Positions 40,320 through 52,870 are shown, counted from the stretch's first letter. The stretch is 64,000 bases of DNA from Brachynemurus nebulosus (GCA_035578155.1 JAPWDM010000017.1:2876001-2940000); one strand, 5' to 3'. A program made the numbers and translations. Notes: generated by a model not told the origin, from the letters alone.

Positions 40320-42159
40320 TTTTATTGGAAAATCACAGGTAAGCTAAAAAAACACATTTAATTCGTTTTTAGTATTAATTTTAACAGTTGCTAGAAATTT
40401 TGAGATTGCTTCAACTAATTATAATTACCTTGTTCATAAGATTAAAAAAGAATAAATTTTATACTGTTAATATTGTTTAAACACACAATATTAACAGTAT
40501 AAAATTTTTCTTTTTTAATAGTTTTCTTGAATTTTTAAAGATCTAATTTCATATTAGTAACTTTTAAAATATAATTTATAAATTTTTAAAATGTACAAGA
40601 TGTGCCACAAAAAAATGCGTAAAAAATTTAAATTATTATTCACTAAATTTTTAGCATTTATAAGTTTATTTAGTCATATTTAAAAAAAAAAAATTATAAA
40701 TATTTCGAGTAAACTAGACAAATTCTATGTGAAATTTAGTAAAAAATCAGTTCTACTATTGGCTAATAACATTTGTTTAAAGATTAACTAACTTTTTTGT
40801 GATAACTTAAAACTATTTAGCATCTAATATACTTTATTCTTTTTAAGTTATGTTAAAAACATTCTTTTACAATTTTTAGAATGTACAGGATGTGTTAGAA
40901 GAATTCCGTGAATAAAATGTAAAATATTTTTTCGCTCAAATTTAGTCACGTTTTAAAAGGATTTTATGAATATTTGAAAATATAATTTTTCTTTTTAAAA
41001 GTTAAATTTTCATGATAATTTTGGTATGTCATCATGCAAATATAAATAATAATAAAAAATTATTTCTACAATAATATCTATAAAAGATTTTTTAGAATGC
41101 AAAAGATTAACCTTCGCATAGTAAAATAGTTTACACATCACATTCCGCAACATTTTACATATGAAATCCTAGTCGTTTCGGAATGCAATGCATTATGCAT
41201 TGTGTGTGCTTATGCAGTAAAACCTATTTTGATTTTTTTAAGACAACTGACCATGTTATTTTGCATAAAAAATTTTTTTCAACAATTTATTTCCAACAAT
41301 GGAAAATTCTTTTCCAACAATAGTATTACATCAATGTCGATCACAGTTTTAACTAAATTTGTTTAAAGTAATAAAACCTATTATTTAAAACAACTGAAAA
41401 CCTTTAAATTGAATTATAAAAATTATTGCATCATATTGTGCAATCATAACTTGTTGCAACTTGTTACCTCTTACACATCTGTACGTCGTCAATTAAAAAG
41501 TATACATATACACGTGAGAAACCACTTTACAACCATTACGTCTTTTGACTTCATAAAATACAGTATGCTTCGTGTCAAAATATTGTATTTTGCGAATTTT
41601 TAAAGTTAGTTTAATTTCTTAAAATTTTATTACATTTTTTCAATATTTAGTTAATTTAGTTAGTTTCATTTAATTTAGTGAAAGAAGAAATTTTTGAGAT
41701 ATTATTGTTTATTCTGTGTTTTTTGTTTTTCGTTTGTTTTTTGTTTTATCACTATTTGTGAGTAAGAAACATTTAATTCCTTTTAATATTAATTTTTATT
41801 TTGACAATTTTTTTAATAATTTTTGTATGGAACAACTTAAAAACTAATTACAGTTATTTTAAAAATATTAAGACAGAAAAAATTTCATGTTATTTCTTAC
41901 GAATCAATATTTTTCAAATTTAATTGTTTTAGAAATTCCAGAAAATAGAATTTAACGTTTTTTAATTTTGTTTAATGTCGAAAAAATTTCATTTTTTCAT
42001 TTTAGAATGTACAGAATGTGCCAGAAAAATTATTTAAATAAAATGTAAAATATTTTTGATCAACTTTAACGTTCATAATAATAATAAATATAATCTTAGA
42101 AGCAAAATTATAAATATTTCGCGAAAACTAAACAATATTTTTGTGAAATTTAGAAAAAA
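40320..42159 (+). promoter_or_regulatory. Repeated 5' leader module upstream of polymerase
   Basis: Two collinear modules (about 40320-40750 and 41700-42159) share, in order: a donor-like GTAAG or GAGTAAG with ACATTTAATTC; TTAATATTAATTTT; then TTTTAG-AATGTACA.GATGTG like a 3' splice acceptor and exon start; then AAATTATAAATATTTCG and TTTTGTGAAATTTAG directly before ATG 42160. A partial third copy (AGAATGTACAGGATGTGTT, then AATAAAATGTAAAATATTTT) lies at 40877-40935. A spliced leader or promoter used by successive genes is one reading. A 23-bp-stem hairpin lies at 40455-40506. Confidence 0.4.
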
Positions 42160-42870
42160 ATGGACTTATTCAACTGTGAAATGTGCCCATCTGGATTCAG
42201 CCGTCGGGATGCTTTGACGAGACATAATTGTGAAGACGAAACATGGCGACAATGGCTCATCTTTTAAATGCAGTCAGTGTGGGGATGCTTTTTCGAGAAT
42301 GGATAATTTACATCGTCATGTGAAAAAGTTCCATTCAACGGCCATTGTGTGATTACTGCGGTGAATATATTGCAAATAGTTTGGAGCAGCACATGGCTTA
42401 TGAACTTGGCCAACCCTCAACCGACGTCGTACGTGATCATGAACAGCCCTCAACGAGCAGCGGTCCTATTTCGAGAAAGCGAACAGCCGACGAACAAAAT
42501 GGCAGTCCATCTAAAAAATTAAAGGCGGATCGGGGAACAAGACGCTGCGAAGTATACAGCGTGGAGATACTAATTTCATCTTTCAATGGGCATTTACGAA
42601 GCGCGGCCCATAAAAATAAATTATGCAGTGGAACTGGAAACGTAAATGTGGAATAACAGCGCGTTCAAAAACTGAATAATCAGCTACCGGGTGAAGAGCT
42701 CCGAGTACTTCCAGTCCATTGAAGAATTTTTACAAGAAATTAAGGCAAATGTACTTCAGCTGCTGAACAGGCGAAACATACGTCATTTAAAACAAATTTT
42801 GAATTGTTCGGTCTATATGCAAAATTCGACAAGGACGATAATTTACTACTGGATATGAAGTTGTTACCAC
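42160..42870 (+). pseudogene. Polinton DNA polymerase B, N-terminal zinc-finger part
   Basis: ATG 42160 begins MDLFNCEMCPSGFSRR, a C2H2 finger. A second finger (FKCSQCGDAFSRMDNLHRH, from 42263) and a third Cys/His motif (LCDYCGEYIANSLEQH, from 42345) follow, each in a different frame. Next comes a His/Cys segment SFNGHLRSAAHKNKLC, then TSFKTNFELFGLYAKF near 42780-42830 in another frame. Fingers of this type precede the polymerase in hemipteran Maverick-like proteins. The similarity stops near 42870, and the protein resumes at about 45430. Confidence 0.65.
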
Positions 42871-45429
42871 TTGGGAGAAGTGCACACTTGCCGCATTTCG
42901 ACTAGCCGACTAGCTTGGTAGAGCTGGGGGGGGGGTAGTTGGTTATATTCTCTAAGAGAAATAAATACTTACGATTAAAATTAATCAAAAAAAAAAAACT
43001 AATGTAAGTTGAGCGCCACCATATTTTTATCCGAAAAAATATGGAAAAAGATACTAGTTGTTAGTGTATTATTATTATTATGTGAATTGTTTCATACAAC
43101 TATTGACTTTTTAAAGGAAGTGTACAATAATTCAGTCGTGGAGATCTATATTTTACAAAAGGTGAGTAATGTAAATGAATTATATTTAAATATGAATCAA
43201 TAAGAACTGATATAACGCAACATTCAATTATGTGAAACTACATTAACGGCGTTTCCAAAAGTCATAACTTTTCAATGACAATGGCGTGGACGCCCAATTC
43301 TAAAACGTCAAATTTAAATTAATTTCACGCGAACACCTTTCACGTAATTGAATGTACTAATATAAAATTTAAATTTATTAGCTTGTAACTTTTTATTAAT
43401 CTTTTTTTTCAGGTAATTATAGGCCGGCTGATAAAATATTTCCTATTGGCAGGGTGCGTAGTATATGGTGGGGATAATTAAATCGATTGCAGCGTGAGTA
43501 GTGGAGAAAATAGGTAATAATACATGCTCATATGTGTTTATAGTGTAATAAAAAATATTAAATAAAAATATAATACATTGATCCACTTTGATTATAAACC
43601 AATTGCCACTAATATGTCGTTCCTTATTTATCTGTCAACGTATTAACGTCTACAGGTCAATCCGTAAATACAGAATTAAAAATATTTGAGGTATTTTAAA
43701 CTCAAATGCAATGATGTTTCATAAGAAGTTATTGATGTTTGCTTTATGTATGACTGTACATTCAACTAAATGACTTATGGCAGCATTTCGTAATTTTCGA
43801 ATTTCCCTGACGTGTTTCATTATCACCAGCAACTTTTTCCTCTGCATAGTCCGGGGTTGGTAGGAAATACTGTCTTGATAATTATATCCATGTTAACGTC
43901 GAAAATTGTTTAAATACTTTATTAATATAACTATTATACTTCATCCAGTCTTTTATACCTCAAATTGTTCAAATTTATTTATAAAAAAAAAATAATTGTA
44001 AATAACAAATATTTGTATTCAGATTTTACGGGTTTTTTGAAAATATTTTAAATTTATTTCCACGGTTACCATTATTTAATAGCATGAAAAAATGTATATT
44101 ATAGATGTCGTTGGCATCACGCACCCAGCCAATAAAGCTAAAATTTGAATTATAACATTTAACCTAATTAAAATTAATGTAGCTGACGGAAGTTGCTGCG
44201 GTTCTGGTATATAACTACACTGAACATTATGCTACATATGCTTATATAAAATTTTCATTTGCAGAAACGTCCGTTCAGCTTCGCCTATTTAAAAATCTAC
44301 AGTTATTAACAACGAAACGAGGTAAATTTAATCAACAACAAGAATTTGCTACAAAAACAGTAATACACTGGTTTATAAGTTTATATAAGTACTCACACAA
44401 TATCACACACGATGATCACTACAAGGTGTCTATTTGGCGGATACCACTAATACATCATATTTCCAGACGAACACCACGGATTTGAAATGATACGGTCGGC
44501 AGCATCTGCACTCCAACAACAAAACTGGGACCAACTTCCACATAGTAAACGGCATAAGCCAAAAATTTTCCACTACGTGGATACCAATTCCAACCTCAAT
44601 TATCAGACAATCATCCGTGATGGGTTCCGAAGAAGAAATCAAAACAATGGAGCAGTATATTAGATAAGTGCTGAATACTTTTTTTCTTTTTTTTTTTACT
44701 AAAAACTTGTTACATACACAATATGCAGCACCAACCGTATAGTAGCTCCCAAATCCCAATAATGGTTAATAACTGATTCGCCACATGGCGTGCACTTCAC
44801 AATTTAATTGTTCGCGGTCCGATACCTCTTGTCACATCTTCCTCGCCTGGGCTCCAAAAAACGAAAGAGCGTTTTCAAGAGCGTGAACCCACTCAAGAGG
44901 GGCCACGTCTTGTTTCCTTGAGCTCTAACCGTCGAAAGAGAGCGAATTCCTTCTCTTCCTGACACATTTCACTTTCGGAGTTCTTTCTATTTAATTCCAA
45001 GCTTCCGCACATGCGCACATACAGGTGATTGTCATCTCCTTCAATACTGACAACCTTCACTTAAATGTCACTTGTTTTATTTACATAGAAACGTCAAAAT
45101 TGTAACCTAAATTTACACCTGTCAAATTTCTTTTCACACAGTTTATGTAAATTACACTATGATGATATTTATATTTCAATTTTCTCTTTTTTTGATAAGG
45201 TTTACAATAATTTAATACAATTTTTTTGTTTTTTGGATCAACGATGCATAAAACAGTTCCTATGTAAACGGTCGATGTACATATTATAGTTGAATACAAA
45301 GTTGAATTGTAATACTGAAGGAAAATAAACTATTTTTCTGTATCATTAGCACGATTGGATGGGGAAAAGTATTAGAACCCCCAAAAAACGTAACAGTCAT
45401 TCAACACCAGAAATGTTACTGTTTGCGAA
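42871..45429. mobile_element. 2.5-kb unassigned insertion splitting the polymerase
   Basis: The polymerase-like coding signal stops near 42870 and resumes near 45430. The interval holds a poly-G run (42927-42935), an inverted repeat at 43219-43358 (ACATTCAATTAYGTGAAA arms), AT-rich sequence and a GC-richer patch at 44770-45020. No transposase, LTR pair or TIR was identified. Open frames near 44430-44759 on either strand lack recognised motifs. Confidence 0.4.
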
Positions 45430-48400
45430 TCCGCCAATATGGAGGAAATTTTCCAAAGTATGACGTCGACTGTAGGGCGCAAGAGCGAAGAATTTCAGGA
45501 ACGAGACAGCGGCTGGTGGCTGCTAGAAGTCCGATATTTGGAAGTCAACATAACTAAATACAAGCCACTCCGGGCTTCATCGTATATCGAGCTTCCAGCT
45601 TGGATCTAGCGAAAGAAGGTAGCTATCAACATTCAAAATGAAGACCAGGCTTGCTTCGCATGGGCGATTACATCCGCTTTACACCCAGCCGAACGACATA
45701 CGAACCGAATCGCTTCATATCCCCATTATTCGACAATTTTAAATTTCGACGATATTGAGTTCCCAGTGAAGATCAAAGATATAAAATTATTCGAATCTCT
45801 CAACAACATCAGCGTCAATGTATATGGATTGGAAGGAAAGAGCATTGTTGGGCCACTGCACTACACCAAGAAAAAACGGAATATTCATGTCAACCTGCTG
45901 TACATTGAAAATGGCGAAACCAGTCACTACTGCTGGATAAAGGATTTGAGTCGACTTGTTGGACGTCAGCTTTCAAGGTGCAATGGTGGTAGATGGTTAT
46001 GCGATGGATGTTTACAGTATTTTATAACGGAAGAGCGACTTATCGAACATGCTAAAGAAGACTGCAACAAAGTCCGCACTGTAATACCAAGTCCAGGCAA
46101 AGACAACATTCTCAAATTTCAAAATTATGCCAAGCAGATGTGCGTCGCATTTACGATCTACACGGATTTCGAATCAATATTAAAACCATGCGACAGATGC
46201 GCACCGAATCCCGACGGATCGTTTACGAATACCACGCATATCCACGAACTATTCATCCTCGCATATCACATCAAATGTTCGTATTATGAGTCATTAAATA
46301 AATTCGAAAAGTACCGCGGGCCGAACTGTGTGAAAGTTTTTATGGAAAAATTAGAAGAAGATGCCCAACGACTACATAAAATTTTACAAAAGGAAATTCT
46401 GATGAAGCCTTTGACAGCGCTGGATTATTTAGTATTTGGATTAGTCGAAGAATGTTCCATTTGCGGCAATAAATTAGGCAATGATCGTGTGCGGGATCAT
46501 GATCATCTAACGGGTGAATTCCGAAGTGCCGCACATAACCAGTGTAATCGGCCTTACAGACTACCGAAATTCATCCCGATAGTTTTCCATAATTTATCTG
46601 GATATGATGCGCACTTTATCGTTCGGGAATTTGGAGTCTCCAAGGAACGAATCGATGTCATACCGAACAACATAGATCGCTACATTTCGTTCACGAAGTA
46701 TTTACCAGTTGACGCCAATCAAGAAGTGGAAGATATTGATGATGATGACGATGATGAAGAAGATGAAGAATCTGATAACAAAATTTAAAATTATAACAAC
46801 CCAGTTGCGTTTTATCGATTCGTTCCGATTTATGGCGAGCAGTTTAGATAAACTTGCTGAGAATTTAAAGCCGGAGCAATTCGCCGAGCAATATTCCCAT
46901 ACGAATACGTCAACATACGCCGACGGAATGAACGCGCTCTACCACCAAAGGCGGCATTCCACAGCAGCTTGAAATTATCAAGTATCAGCGACGATGAATA
47001 CCGGTGTGCACAGCGAGTATGGAATGAACTCAACATCCAAACTGTTATTACTGGTGAATGTATTCGAAAATTTCCGGAACCTGTGTCGGAATACGTACAA
47101 ATTGGACCCATGCCAGTACTACACCGCACCAGGCTTGAGCTGAAACGCCATGTTGAAATATACGAAAGTGGAACTGGAGCTACTATCAGATATCGACATG
47201 ATCCATTTCATTAAAAGGGCATGCGTGGTGGATTGATTCAATATTGCGGTCGTTTTAGCGAAGCGAAAAATAAGTACATGTCTGACTATAATCCCACGAA
47301 GCCGTCGATCTACATCGAATATCTGGATGCGAACAACTTGTACGGATGGGCCATGTTGCAGCATTTGCCGATTAGACATTTCCGGTGGGTCCCAGAATAC
47401 GAATTGGATAACATCGACATACGAATGGTTTCGGATAACGCTGATGTTGGATACATTTTGGAAGTCGACCTCGAGTATCGGAAAACACTAGATGACTATC
47501 ATCAAGATCTACCATTCTGTTCGGAGCAGATGAAACCGCCATACATTACATCCAAAAACAGCAAATTACTCGCCAATGTTTATGACAAGAATAAAATATG
47601 TGATCTATTATCGAAATTTGAAACAATGCTTACAATATGGACTAAAGTTAAAAAAAATACATCGTGAGCTCCAGTTTAATCAATCTTCGTGGCTGAAGAA
47701 ATACATCGATTTAAATACCGAGCTTCGTTCTAAGGCGACAAATAGTTTTGAAAAAGATTATTTCAACCTAGTCGCCATACAAATGGACCGTTTGAAAGTG
47801 AAATACGACAAGCCAATTTACGTAGGATTTAGCGTGCTCGAGTTATCCAAAACTTTAATGTACGATTTCCACTACGGTTATATAAAACCGAAATATAATG
47901 ACAAAGGGGATTTATTGTACATGGATACCGACAGTTTTATATAACAAATAGAAACGAACGATTTTTACATCGCTATTAAGCCGCAAATTGGTGAGTACTT
48001 TGACACTAATGATTACGCCACAGATAACGTATATGGACTGCCACGTTTAAATAAAAGTGCTCGTTAAATTTAAAGATGAGTGTTCTGGGACAATAATTGA
48101 GCAATTTGTCGGTGTTAAAGCTAAATCCTATTGTATAGTCAATGACAGTGATGAGCCCCCAATTAAAAAACTCAAAGTTGTGCAGAAAGATGTAGTGAAA
48201 AACGAAATAGACGTTAAAGACTACATAAACTGTATAATGAGCAAAGACTCAAGTACTGTATTGTATAAACAGTGGAGTGTTTTCCGCAGCTTAAAACATC
48301 GGTTATACACTCACTTAGTGAACAAGGTCGCACTAACAAACGGTGACGACAAACGGTTCATAGCATCCAACAATAAACTTAAAACTCTCCCGTGGGGGCA

Positions 48401-48431
48401 TTATAAAATAGACGATTTTTATTTTTGCTAG
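45430..48431 (+). pseudogene. Polinton protein-primed DNA polymerase B, main body
   Basis: Family-B polymerase of the protein-primed type, which would copy the element's DNA. Order of motifs: YLEVNITKYKPLR near 45550; exonuclease motif I YTDFES near 46160; a zinc-binding endonuclease VII-like CSICG...DHDHLTGEFRSAAH...C stretch at 46450-46560; exonuclease II region HNLSGYDAHF near 46590; DANNLYGWAM (motif A region) near 47325; GFSVLELS near 47825; YMDTDS (motif C) near 47925; and WGHYKI near 48395 close to the C-terminus. The longest frame runs to 46786. TAG 45607, TGA 47141 and TAA 47942 plus at least five frame changes after 46786 destroy it. An acidic GAT/GAA run lies at 46731-46780. Confidence 0.88.
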
Positions 48432-48885
48432 TTTTGCATATATTTTTTTTTGTTAATTCTGTATATATTTTTTGTTAATTTTGTATAAATTTTTTTGTTA
48501 ATTTTGTAAATATTCTTAAAACCATGGTTTTAGTTTTATAAGCCGTACTTTTTAAGTAATTAGTTTGTAAGAAAAAAAAAAAATAATGGCTATTATTAGT
48601 TCAAAATTTTATTTTATTAAAAATAAAAATATATACATATTAAAGTATTGTAATTTCAGAAAAACATGTTAAAAAATTTAAAAAAATACAAAAATATTTT
48701 AAAAAAATTAAAAAAATTAAAAAGAAAAAATCAAAAAATTAAAAAAATACATGATGAAAAAAAAATAAAAATAGAAAATACATCATGAAAAAAACCATGT
48801 TGAAAAAATTTAAATATTATAATTCGTATTTAAAATTTTGTGTATATCTAAGTAGTCTTGTAAGTTCGTCGACGGCCACGCCCCC
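48432..48885. other. AT-rich spacer between converging Polinton genes
   Basis: Poly-A/T-rich sequence, including tandem TTTTTTTGTTAATTTTGTATA-like units at about 48445-48515. No gene. Confidence 0.6.
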
Positions 48886-49437
48886 TTATCCGGACCAATT
48901 TTCCCAGCCGAGGAGTGCTGATTGATTGGCTGTGCCTTTTTCAATGTTCTGTAAGATCCACTTCAACAATTCACCGTCTTCTTCTACGCACTTTGGGTTG
49001 AAATACAATCGAGGAATACCATGTTCTTCCACAAGTTTCAATATACAACCCAGCAGCTCCAGGCGAGCATATGGTATCATTTTTCGCACCCACAACGTAA
49101 GAAAATAATATTATGTCAGCGTGTCGAATCCATCTAGGCGGTCTCCTCCAATACCAGATTCATCAAAGGTAAGTGTGAATAGAAAATAAAAAGTTTCCAC
49201 AGACGAACCCCATTCAATAGCTGATGTAATTTTCTCAGGATAAAAAATATCACGATCTCTTGATGCTTTGGATTGGATCATCTCCAAATCAGATAACCGA
49301 ATGGCTTTATCCAACATCTTATTCAACAATCGAGTTCTAGTCATGGATTCCTCCACTATTATATGGTGTTGAAGACTTCCGCTCGTTTTTGTGTTTTCAC
49401 TCGATATTGTTTCACCAAAAAATTTAAACTGCTTCAT
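48886..49437 (-). CDS. Two hypothetical minus-strand ORFs downstream of the integrase
   Basis: The first frame (49437 to 49111) contains MTRTRLLNKMLDKAIRLSD and a C-terminal TFDESGIGGDRLDGFDT. The second (49095 to 48886) reads KMIPYARLELLGCILKLVEE and PRLYFNPKCVEEDGELLKW. They may be one protein split by a frameshift or intron near 49100. They follow the integrase on the same strand and end 450 bp from the polymerase stop, so a Polinton accessory gene is plausible. Neither matches a capsid, ATPase or protease motif that I can recognise. Confidence 0.35.
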
Positions 49438-49565
49438 CTCATCGTCATCATCATAATTATATGCTGCTCCATGTTGGTGGGGATATCATACCAAGTCTTT
49501 GCTATTAATCCAGCTATTGGCGCTACTTGGGAAGCCGAGCGACTTCACATATACTGTATCTGTCT

Positions 49566-49690
49566 TTTTAATCGAATTTTCTCCGAAAAATTAGACTTAT
49601 ACAGTCTATACGATAAGAGCTGCGAGAGGCGAGAGTAGGGGCGCTATCCGTTTTCGGACCCGTAGAACACGAATATGTAGAACAAAAATG

Positions 49691-49772
<82 letters not shown>

Positions 49773-51663
49773 CCGCCACCTTTTAATTTGTGTAGGGCCC
49801 CCCTATGGAAGTTAAGAGATGGAATTTGGTAACTTTCTCACTAACAAATTTGGGCTCACTTTCGAGGCACCACATACTATCAAAGTGGGGTCAAATTTTG
49901 GGCAAATTTTTTTTCTGACCCGACCTTTAAAGGGGTGGTGGGGAGCGGAAAAGCAATAAAACTTTTCCAAACCGGTTTTAAATAATGTTTCGGTCAATTG
50001 TCTACAACATATCCAAAATTCAGCTTCCTAGGATATTTGGTGGGAGTAGAGGGGGGAAAAACGATTTTCGATGGATCTAACAGGCCCCCAGCCCCCCAGA
50101 ATTAACGTAGAGGGTTGAAATTTGGTGTGTTGATAAAGTTCGTACCTAGGTTGTGCTTTTTGGAGGTTTTAATATTTTACCCCCACCCCCCTCATTTTTA
50201 AGCTACAATTTCATGCATTTTCGACGTTTTCGAAGTTTGTACCACTCGCACAGGTCACCCAAATAAACCTAAAGGGCCGAAATTTTGTATTCGGATTGAG
50301 TTATTATCAAGGGGGTGCCTTTTGGGGTCTCGACTTTTAACCCCTACCCCCACCATTTTTATACCCAAAAGAACATGATTTTTCTTGTTTTTTAACAGTT
50401 TCGTTCGGGTCAAAATCTCCCCAAATAAACCTAGAGGGATGAAATTTTGTATACAGGTTAAGCTAATAGCCAGACACTGCTTTTTGGGGGTTTCAACTTT
50501 TAACCCTTACCCCACGATTTTTACGCCAATATTTCCTTAATTTTTTTGCTTGTTTTCTAACACATCTAGAGACTCTCTAAGGAAACCTCGAGGGCTGAAA
50601 TTTTGTACGTGTATTCAGTTAGTATCCAGCTAGTACCTTTTAGTGAGTCCACATTACTTATCCCCCCACTTCTTCCATTTTTACATCGGAATTGAATGCT
50701 ATTGTTAAATGTGTTTTAAATGCATTACTTTTATTGTAAATACAAGTAGGCGAATAGTAATTTTAAAAAATTTAAAAAAAAGTGAATACAATTTTTTAAC
50801 AAATGAAATACATACATATTAAGTAATTTGCAAATGTTATTAAAGTCACTGTTTATTTATTTATTTAATTATTATTTAGGAATTTTGGATTTTTATTATT
50901 TATAAAATAGAAATTTTGGATTTTTTTGGAAAGAAAAAATAATTTCATAAAAGCCTTCCAGTTTACTATTTAAGTTCCTTTTTTAATATTTAAAAGTAAA
51001 ACACAAAGGCAATTGGCGGATAAGCATGGATAGAAATGCCCTCGTACGAATTGTGTTGGATTTTTCCCTGCTAACTTCTATCGGCACAAAATTGAAATTT
51101 ACTGAGATTCAGCCCTTAAAAACTTAAAATCTTTTTATAAAGCCCCGATCAACCGGACACTCATTATCAGTTTTGAAACCACCAAAATTACAAATCGCTT
51201 GTCGACTTTCAATTATATTTCGCTTGTAGACACTCGATACCGAAGAAATAATTTTTTATTTTTAATTTTTTTATTTTTATTTATTTTTTTGTTTTTTGAA
51301 AGAAAAAATATCTTTATAAAGGCCTTCCAGTTTACTATTTAAGGTCCTTTTTTAATATTTAAAACTAAAACATAAAGGCAATTAGCGGATAAACATGGGC
51401 AGGAATGCCCTCGTACGAATTGTGTTGGTTTTTTTTCTGCTACCTGTTTTCGGCACAAAATTGAAATTTACTGAGATACAGCCCTTAAATACTTAAAACC
51501 TTTTTTTAAAGCCTCGATCAGCCGAACACTCATCACCAGTTTTGAAACCAACAAAATGACAATTCGGTTGTAGACTTTCAATCACATTTCGCTTGTAAAC
51601 ATTCAATACCGAAGTAGAAGGGGAAAATTCGATTACCGTGATGGGGCCCCGCTGCTCACGGCG
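49566..51663 (+). mobile_element. Dispersed repeat family C, copy 3, inserted in integrase
   Basis: Terminus TTTTAATCGAATTTTCTCC at the left and GCTGCTCACGGCG at the right, with short A/T runs at both junctions. It contains the TA array, the 150-160 bp repeat units (CTAGAGGG.TGAAATTT), and the distal segment CTTCCAGTTTACTATTTAAG through CGAAG twice in tandem (about 50930-51255 and 51295-51645). The longer length relative to copy 1 comes from that duplication. Integrase sequence flanks it on both sides. Confidence 0.85.
49695..49770. repeat. (TA)n array inside family C copy 3
   Basis: Same internal site as copies 1 and 2. Confidence 0.95.
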
Positions 51664-52524
51664 TTTTTTTTTTTCAATACATTTTCCACTAAATATACGT
51701 CTGAATATTTAACTTTTTGTAATTCTTCCTGGTAAAATCCACCTTTAATCGGATTACCATGATAATCTTCTAACAGATACGTAACCGGATTAGTTAATCA
51801 TACCTTATTGATTTTAAAAAGTTCTGTCGTCCATGATGGTAAATATCCTTTATCGAATTGAGACTTATGCTTGCTAATGCGAACTACATTACCAACGTCA
51901 TATTTAGGTAGATCCACAACTTTTATATGATTGTAAACAGTTGAAAGGAGCAATTTCTCCTTGCTTGAAGTTACATCACACGGTCGCATTCTTATTGTTC
52001 GATGTTTCTGTGACTTGTACCTGTCCATTAAATCGTGTAGTATATCCAGTCATCGATACGATCAATTGTGACTAAACATCTTCCATATTTCAGTATTCAG
52101 CGTTCTATTAAATCTCTCCACCACTGACGCTTTTTTGGTTGAAAATGTTGAATAATGGTTGATGTTGTACTTATCCATGAGCGTTTTAAACAGCTGATTA
52201 TAAAATTTCTTGCCATCGTCGGTTTGCAAGTTATCCGGCTTCCGTCCTTGTTTAAGTATCGACTCAAATGCGGCTGTTACTTCTTTACCAGTTTTATTTT
52301 TAACGGGTACCGCCTATGCATGTTTCGAAAACACGTCGATTGTTGTTAACAAATAATTGATTTTTTTATTCACTGAAGCGTAGGCACCCATCTCAATTAA
52401 ATCGCATTGCCAGAGATCGCCAATTCATTTCACAATCACACGTCTGCGTGGAAAATTGTTTCGCGCTGGCTTATGTAGTTCACGAACCACTTGTGCTTTG
52501 CTCATTTTTCGTCTCACAAGTAAA

Positions 52525-52870
52525 GGTCTTGAAGTGATAATTCAGGATTTTGATGAAACTTGGTAGGTGTGTAGAGCAAGGAAAAATAACAGACACGTAT
52601 TTCTTTTTATCTGCCAAAAACGCCATTTAAGGGCTGAAATCTACCCCCAAAGTTGGGGTTAAGATTTAATTTTGCCAGATTACTCGAAAACTATAACAGA
52701 TAGAAGAAAAGTTTAAATTGACAAAACCCTTCATTTTTAAAGGTCTTTCTATTTATGTACTCAAATCCAGGGTCGGACCTACTGGGGGGGCCTTGACTAT
52801 AAAATTGGGGGTAAAATTTGAAATAGGGTGAATATGATTCGACCAATCAAAATATTGATATCAAATATGA
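52525..52870 (+). repeat. Dispersed repeat family G, copy 2
   Basis: GGATTTTGATGAAACTTGG, TGTGTAGAGCAAGGAAAAAT and CCCCCAAAGTTGGGG match the inverse of 9110-9450 plus 9940-10020, without the palindromic insert. It truncates the integrase N-terminus. Confidence 0.6.

Larger units (their letters stand above)
38959..52540. mobile_element. Degraded Polinton/Maverick element
   Basis: Protein-primed DNA polymerase B remains on + (42160-48431) and a retroviral-type integrase with chromodomain on - (49485-52540) define the element; the two converge. Polintons are large self-synthesising virus-like transposons. Capsid, ATPase and protease genes were not recognised. A 2.5-kb segment of unknown origin interrupts the polymerase, and family C copy 3 interrupts the integrase. 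Terminal inverted repeats and the outer limits were not found, so the coordinates cover the recognisable part only. Every large frame is broken. Confidence 0.8.
49485..52540 (-). pseudogene. Polinton integrase with chromodomain, split by a family C copy
   Basis: Read on the minus strand from 52540: basic linker RELHKPARNNFPRRR; catalytic core with DLWQCDLIEM (first Asp), NLQTDDGKKFY (second Asp) and STKKASVVERFNRTLN (Glu), i.e. a retroviral-type DDE; then KYDVGNVVRISKHK and GYLPSWTTELFKI; and the start of a chromodomain, VYLVENVL, at about 51680. After family C copy 3 the chromodomain resumes at about 49555 with VYVKSLGFPSSANSWI. Stops at 52425, 52314, 52062 and 52050 inactivate it. The enzyme would insert the element's DNA into chromosomes. 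The N-terminus is lost beyond about 52540. Confidence 0.88.

Noticed and set aside
44430..44759. 109-codon minus-strand ORF
   Set aside because: No family motif, hydrophobic low-information composition, and the opposite strand is equally open in places.
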